Source: Hansschlegelia quercus (GTDB lineage: Bacteria; Pseudomonadota; Alphaproteobacteria; Rhizobiales; Methylopilaceae). Taken from it: DNA of 64,000 nt. The DNA lies in assembly GCF_004310425.1 (NCBI RefSeq), contig NZ_SIUB01000002.1, positions 549,600 through 613,599 on the forward strand, given 5' to 3'. Below the pieces are notes generated by a model. It was given only the letters and a program-made list of their open reading frames with translations, did no database searches and had not been told where the DNA came from. The position numbers and the translations under genes are program-made. Numbering within the stretch: the first letter of the stretch is position 1; each line of letters starts with the position of its first letter. Of the stretch, positions 60,190 to 64,000 are shown piece after piece.

Positions 60190-61359
60190 TCAGGCCCTCC
60201 CCGCGGCGACCGAGACCGCGCGCTTCGCGGCCTCGCCCATATTGGCGGCTTCGATCACGTCGCAGCCAAAATTCGCGAGCCGGTAGCGGCCGAGGTCGGC
60301 GTTCAGCCCCGCGAGCCGCACGACGATCGGCAGCTTGCGGCCCGAGCGGCGGAGCGCGACGCCGAGTCCTTCCGCGATCGTGTCGCAGGACTGCATGCCG
60401 CCGCCATGCACGTTGATGAGAAGCGTGCGGAGCTTCGGATTGTCGAGCAGCAGGGCGAAGCCATGCGCGATGTCGAGGCTCTTTGCGGTGGTGCGGATGT
60501 CCATGAAGTTCGCCGGCCGGCCGCCCGCGGCCCGCACCATGTCGAGCGTCGCGAGGCCGAGGCCGGCGCCGTTCGACACCAGGCCGATATCGCCGTCGAG
60601 CTGGACGAAGTTGAGCTGGTCACGGTGAGCCGAGAGCTTCACCCGGTCGCCCTCCCCTCCGTCGCGGAGCGCGGCGATATCGGGCTGACGGAACAGCGCG
60701 GCGTCGTCGATCGTCATTTTGACGTCGAGCGCCTTCAGATCGCCGCCGGTGGTCACCGCCAACGGGTTGATCTCAATCATGCTGGCGTCGAGCTCGACGA
60801 AAGCGCGACGAAGCCCGTCGAGCAGACGCGCAGCCTCATCCGCCGCGCGACCTTCGAGACCGAGCGCCGCGATGAAGGCGGAGACGGCCTCACCCGCAGG
60901 AGGATGCGAGACCGAGAGCGGCAGGCGCTCGGCGCTGAACTCGCCACGCCGCTTCAGCTCCTCGACGCCGTCGCCGCCCTTCGGCGAGCCGAACACCACG
61001 AGCGTCCCGTCCACATCGACCAAGAGCGCGAGATAGATCTGGCGATCGATCGCGACGCCTTCCTCGACATAGACGCGGCGGGCGACCTCGCCCTCATCGC
61101 CGGTCTGGGGCGTCACGATGCGTTGCCCGAGCATTGCGGCTGCGGCCGCGCGCGCCATGGCCGGCCCGTGCGCCATACGCACGCCGCCGGCGGCTAGCCG
61201 CTCGCCGGCGAGGATCTGCGCCTTGACGGCGATCGGCGAGGCGCCGAGGTCGCGGGCGACCGCTTCCGCCTCGTCGGCCGTCAGCGCGACGGCGCCTCGC
61301 GGGATCGGCAAGCCGTAGTCGGCGAGGAGCCGCTTGGCTTGGAACTCCTGCAGTCGCAT
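60190..61359 (-). CDS. Succinyl-CoA ligase beta-like subunit (ATP-grasp), divergent
   Basis: A 389-residue protein with the SucC/MtkA layout: N-terminal ATP-grasp (MRLQEFQAKRLLADYGLPIPRG, VKAQILAGERLAAGGV), SMIEINPLAVTTGGDL as the metal site, and C-terminal NGAGLGLATLDMVRAAGGRPANFMDI and FGCDVIEAANMG. The ATG at 61359 with GGGGAGG upstream gives the family length. Forms a heteromer with the alpha-like subunit encoded next. Product ligand unknown. Confidence 0.88.
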   Translation of the reverse strand: MRLQEFQAKRLLADYGLPIPRGAVALTADEAEAVARDLGASPIAVKAQILAGERLAAGGVRMAHGPAMARAAAAAMLGQRIVTPQTGDEGEVARRVYVEEGVAIDRQIYLALLVDVDGTLVVFGSPKGGDGVEELKRRGEFSAERLPLSVSHPPAGEAVSAFIAALGLEGRAADEAARLLDGLRRAFVELDASMIEINPLAVTTGGDLKALDVKMTIDDAALFRQPDIAALRDGGEGDRVKLSAHRDQLNFVQLDGDIGLVSNGAGLGLATLDMVRAAGGRPANFMDIRTTAKSLDIAHGFALLLDNPKLRTLLINVHGGGMQSCDTIAEGLGVALRRSGRKLPIVVRLAGLNADLGRYRLANFGCDVIEAANMGEAAKRAVSVAAGRA

Positions 61360-61636
61360 CGGTTCGCCTCCCCGCAGCCAGCGCCAATACAGGCTTCGGT
61401 TGGTATACGTGATGCCAGACGGCGCCAATGCGCATTAGGTCTGAGGCATCCCGTCGATCAGGCGATCATAGATCGAGATGAACTCAGCGTCCGGCGTCAA
61501 TCTCAACAGGCTGCGGACATCGCGCGACGCGTTCGGCCGCCGGAACTTCATGGCTCGGAAGGAGCGGCCAAGTAGCACGACTAAGAGTTCTAAGGGGCGC
61601 TTCCGCTTGTCCTGAACAACCAACGCCGTGGCGCGA
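61360..61636. other. Intergenic region upstream of the ligase-like operon
   Basis: About 277 bases between the aldo/keto reductase and the ligase-like pair. It must carry the promoter for the latter. A 62-codon minus-strand frame (61435-61623, TTG start) is present but has no recognisable features, so nothing is called. Confidence 0.4.
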
Positions 61637-62626
61637 TCAGGCGGCGTAAGAACAGCTCGACTGATCGGTGAGAAACGCCGGCAGATAAGCGCCGAGCCGG
61701 AGGGCGCACGCGTCTGGAGCTCGGCTCGAACGCTTGATCAGCGCCCTGAGATGGGTCGGCGCCATCGCGGAGAACAGGCAGATGCCGAGCGGGTTTGCGG
61801 CCAGCGCGTAATCCGTGAGGAATGCGGCCGCGGCGAGTTTCGGCGCCCCGTCGTAACCGGCGTCTGCAAACAAAGCCCGGGCTCCGGGGTCGCGGTGGAG
61901 CAGATCTATCAACAGGGGGAGCGTCCGCTGGGCGTCAAGCGCGCCGAAGGTGATGAGCAGCCTGCCCTCGTCTCGCCAAACCTGCGCCCAGTTCTGCTGA
62001 ATATTCGGAGCAAGCGGATTGCTCGGAAATTGAAGGACGGAAAACACCTCCGGGAACGCGGCCGCCTGTCGGCAGGCTGCTGCGGGGGCGGCGATCCCGA
62101 CGGCAGCGGCCTTGCCGCTCGCGATCGCCTGCAGGAGCGCCTCATGAACGGCCGGCGCCGCGGCCTCCTCCGGGGAGACGTCGTGCAGCATCAGCAGATC
62201 GACCCGCTCGACGCGCAGACGCCGCAAGCTACCGTCGAGGCTCGCGCGGATCGCCTCCGAGGTAAGCGGCAGCCGCTCAGTCGGCGCCGCCAATCTGACG
62301 AATTGTCGAAGCGCGGGAGCATGCCGGATGACGAAGCGGGCCGCCGGCCGAACGGCGGTCTTCCAGGCAGCCGTGCGGGCGGCGACACCGACTTTGGTGC
62401 AGACGTTCACCTCGCCACGGCGGCTCGCCAGAAACGGCGCCAGAACGCCCTCCGCCTCGCCGTGTCCGTAGCTTGGCGCGACGTCGAACCAGGTCACCCC
62501 CGCGTCGAACGCGCGGGCAAGCGCAGCGCGTCCATCCCGCGCGCTGACCCGCGAGCCAAGCGATCCGCAGCCAAAGCCGACCGCCGAGACCGGCGCTGAG
62601 CCGATCTGCGTCATGATTCTTCGCAT
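61637..62626 (-). CDS. Aldo/keto reductase family protein
   Basis: A 329-residue AKR with the catalytic tetrad in place: WFDVAPSYGHGEAE (Asp, Tyr), VCTKVGV (Lys) and DLLMLHDVSPEE (His), after an opening VSAVGFGCGSLGSRVS. NADPH-dependent reduction of an aldehyde or ketone is expected; substrate unknown. Starts 62626 or 62614 (second ATG). Orientation is shared with the neighbouring ligase-like genes, but the gaps on both sides suggest its own promoter. Confidence 0.88.
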   Translation of the reverse strand: MRRIMTQIGSAPVSAVGFGCGSLGSRVSARDGRAALARAFDAGVTWFDVAPSYGHGEAEGVLAPFLASRRGEVNVCTKVGVAARTAAWKTAVRPAARFVIRHAPALRQFVRLAAPTERLPLTSEAIRASLDGSLRRLRVERVDLLMLHDVSPEEAAAPAVHEALLQAIASGKAAAVGIAAPAAACRQAAAFPEVFSVLQFPSNPLAPNIQQNWAQVWRDEGRLLITFGALDAQRTLPLLIDLLHRDPGARALFADAGYDGAPKLAAAAFLTDYALAANPLGICLFSAMAPTHLRALIKRSSRAPDACALRLGAYLPAFLTDQSSCSYAA

Positions 62627-62809
62627 GTGGCCCGCTCCACAGCGCGCGCATCCCGTGCGCGCCTTGGGAGAGGCGCGCCGACCTGATGGCCTTCGGGATG
62701 CGCAGGAAGCGGCATAAAACCGCGGTCCGCTGACGGCCGCAGTAACCTCAATCAGCCGAGCGCGATCAAGAGTATGTGAGTACGGCTCAAAGACGATGCC
62801 GGAGCCGGC
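62627..62809. other. Intergenic region between AKR and GntR genes
   Basis: About 183 bases, minus-strand promoter region for the reductase. No repeat or structure noticed beyond ordinary GC-rich sequence. Confidence 0.3.
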
Positions 62810-63535
62810 TTAGTCGAGAATGTCGCCGTGTTCCTCAACGTACTGGGCGAGGCCCAGCGTGTGGTCGCGCGACAGCTGCTCGGCGGCGGCGACGTCGCGC
62901 TTTTCCAGCGCCTCGATGATCGATAGATGGTCGTCCATCGAGCGCGTGACGCGGTCGTCGCGGCCGATGGTGATCTGCCGGATGCCGCGAACATGCATGA
63001 AGATGTTCGAGGTGAACTCCTGCAGCGCGGCTGAGCCCGATAGCTTCACAAGAGTCTGGTGGAAGCGGATGTTGGCGTCGGAGTACTCGCTGAGATAATC
63101 CGCCGGCCTGTGGCTCTCGTTGAAGCCCTGGAAGAGCTTGCGGAGCTTCGCGATCTCGGCGTTCGAGGCGCTCTGCGCCGCGAGCCGCGCCGCCATGCTC
63201 TCGAGCGCGGCCCAAGCCTGGATCATCTCGATCACTTCACGCTTGGACTTCTTGAGCACCATGATGCCGCGCCGGGGCATCGACTTCACGAAGCCTTCCT
63301 GCTCCAGCATGGCTATCGCCTCGCGCACCGGCGTGCGGCTGACGCCGAGCCGCTCGGACAGCTGGCGCTCGTCGAGCCAGGCCGGATCCGGCGAGGAATA
63401 GATGTCCATATTGACGATGGCTTGCTTCAGGGCGGCGTAGACCTTGGTCTTGAAGGTCTGCTCCGGCGCAAAGCGCTCGAGCACCAGCGCGCCGTCGGAG
63501 TCGTCGTCGACGGGCCAACGCAACGGCGTTTTCAA
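62810..63535 (-). CDS. GntR family transcriptional regulator (FadR/FCD type)
   Basis: A 241-residue regulator: winged-helix domain (VYAALKQAIVN...LDERQLSERLGVSRTPVREAIAMLEQEGFV) followed by an all-helical FCD effector domain with the metal-binding histidines typical of the group (ANIRFHQTL, DDHLSIIEAL, SRDHTLGL). A TTG at 63535 with GGAG 8 bases upstream is preferred over the TTG at 63604. FCD regulators usually sense the substrate of the pathway they control, so it may govern the adjacent ligase/reductase genes. Confidence 0.87.
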   Translation of the reverse strand: MKTPLRWPVDDDSDGALVLERFAPEQTFKTKVYAALKQAIVNMDIYSSPDPAWLDERQLSERLGVSRTPVREAIAMLEQEGFVKSMPRRGIMVLKKSKREVIEMIQAWAALESMAARLAAQSASNAEIAKLRKLFQGFNESHRPADYLSEYSDANIRFHQTLVKLSGSAALQEFTSNIFMHVRGIRQITIGRDDRVTRSMDDHLSIIEALEKRDVAAAEQLSRDHTLGLAQYVEEHGDILD

Positions 63536-63665
63536 ATGCGGCGCTCCACTGGCGGGGAATCCGCAACTTGCATACCAGAGACGGGGTGAACGGCGAAGCT
63601 GCAAACCGCCGCATACTTTAGATGCAGAAAGGGCGGCCGAAGCCGCCCTTGGACATTGATTAATT

Positions 63666-63705
63666 CGTCATCCCTGACGCCGCGAGACGGCGAGCGGGGA
63701 TGACG
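63666..63705 (-). terminator. GTCATCCC palindrome, likely terminator after sucD
   Basis: CGTCATCCC (63666-63674) and GGGATGACG (63697-63705) are perfect inverted copies with a partly palindromic interior. On the minus strand the stem is followed by AATTAATC, after the sucD stop at 63716. Same end sequence as the repeat at 47492-47603. Confidence 0.6.
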
Positions 63706-63715
63706 CTCTTTTTGA

Positions 63716-64000
63716 TCAGCTCGCCGCGCGCAGCTCGGGCTTGTCGCCCTTGAGCAGCTCGACCAGCGTTTTGCCGAGCCTTGCGGGGCTGGGCGACACG
63801 CGGACGCCCGCGGCCTCCATCGCCGCGATCTTGTCCTCGGCGCCGCCCTTGCCGCCCGAGATGATCGCGCCGGCATGGCCCATCCTGCGCCCCGGAGGCG
63901 CCGTGCGGCCCGCGATGAAGCCCACCGTCGGCTTCTTGCGCCCGCGACGCGCCTCGTCCGCCAGGAACTGCGCCGCCTCCTCCTCCGCCGAACCGCCGAT
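63716..64000 (-). CDS. sucD: Succinyl-CoA ligase alpha subunit, C-terminal part
   Basis: The last 94 codons of a SucD that continues beyond the window edge. Seen: [44 protein letters not shown] with the phospho-histidine, and an ending [11 protein letters not shown]. These match the ordinary TCA-cycle SucD, better than the divergent copy at 59311-60186. Phosphorylated-His ligase making succinyl-CoA/ATP; its beta partner would lie beyond 64000. Confidence 0.93.
   Translation of the reverse strand: MGGSAEEEAAQFLADEARRGRKKPTVGFIAGRTAPPGRRMGHAGAIISGGKGGAEDKIAAMEAAGVRVSPSPARLGKTLVELLKGDKPELRAAS

Noticed and set aside
60190..61359. Firm annotation as malate thiokinase MtkA
   Set aside because: The partner subunit lacks the Cys motif kept in MtkB and no serine-cycle genes are adjacent; only a ligase-like label is supported.
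61435..61623. 62-codon minus-strand frame upstream of the ligase-like genes
   Set aside because: TTG start, no recognisable features; kept as intergenic.

Overview
The window looks like chromosomal DNA of a GC-rich methylotrophic alphaproteobacterium, probably Hyphomicrobiales. The evidence is a lanthanide-type methanol dehydrogenase (XoxF), a formaldehyde-activating enzyme, an almost complete tetrahydromethanopterin (H4MPT)/methylofuran formaldehyde-oxidation pathway with its cofactor-biosynthesis genes, and REP-like palindromes of the kind found between genes in this order. No rRNA, tRNA, CRISPR array, insertion sequence or prophage was seen. The genus cannot be fixed from sequence alone.

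Region 1 (1-16959) is the methanol-oxidation block. A two-component system sits in a minus-strand operon with an 81-residue exported protein and a cupredoxin-like exported protein that lacks copper ligands. Next come fae, a NitT/TauT-type ABC transporter on the minus strand, and a plus-strand lut-like set: periplasmic binding protein, beta-propeller protein, ABC ATPase, ABC permease, an exported protein, and a TctC/Bug-type binding protein that apparently starts at CTG. XoxJ, XoxF and an exported metallo-beta-lactamase-fold hydrolase of the quinoprotein-associated type lie on the minus strand. The cytochrome gene xoxG, usually beside xoxF, is absent.

Region 2 (17162-35131) is C1 transfer and its cofactors. 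A four-gene operon (amino-acid-kinase-like, DHPS-like, DUF447, MfnB) meets the minus-strand pcd-fhcB-fhcA-fhcD-fhcC operon. Diverging from that are beta-RFAP synthase, mtdB, an ATP-grasp protein and mch, then a RimK-like ligase, a CitG-like protein, a HisA-like protein on the minus strand, another ATP-grasp protein, a hydantoinase-like protein, folB and folK. Fae, MtdB, Mch and FhcABCD together take formaldehyde to formate. Many junctions overlap by 1-4 bases, which suggests translational coupling.

Region 3 (35214-41397) holds an RTX metalloprotease and a LysR regulator (CbbR/QscR type) divergent from cbbF, cbbP, rpe and a cbbY-like phosphatase. No RuBisCO gene is present here. Region 4 (41533-50707) encodes an RND efflux system with one outer-membrane factor, one adaptor and two pumps, separated by palindromic repeats. 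Region 5 (50721-57491) has gnd on the minus strand and a moxR-DUF58-DUF4381-VWA-VWA-BatD-like operon, comparable in layout to mxaRSACKL. Region 6 (57673-64000, minus strand) holds DoxX, a PanE-like reductase, a divergent succinyl-CoA-ligase-like pair, an aldo/keto reductase, a GntR regulator and the C-terminal part of what appears to be the ordinary sucD.
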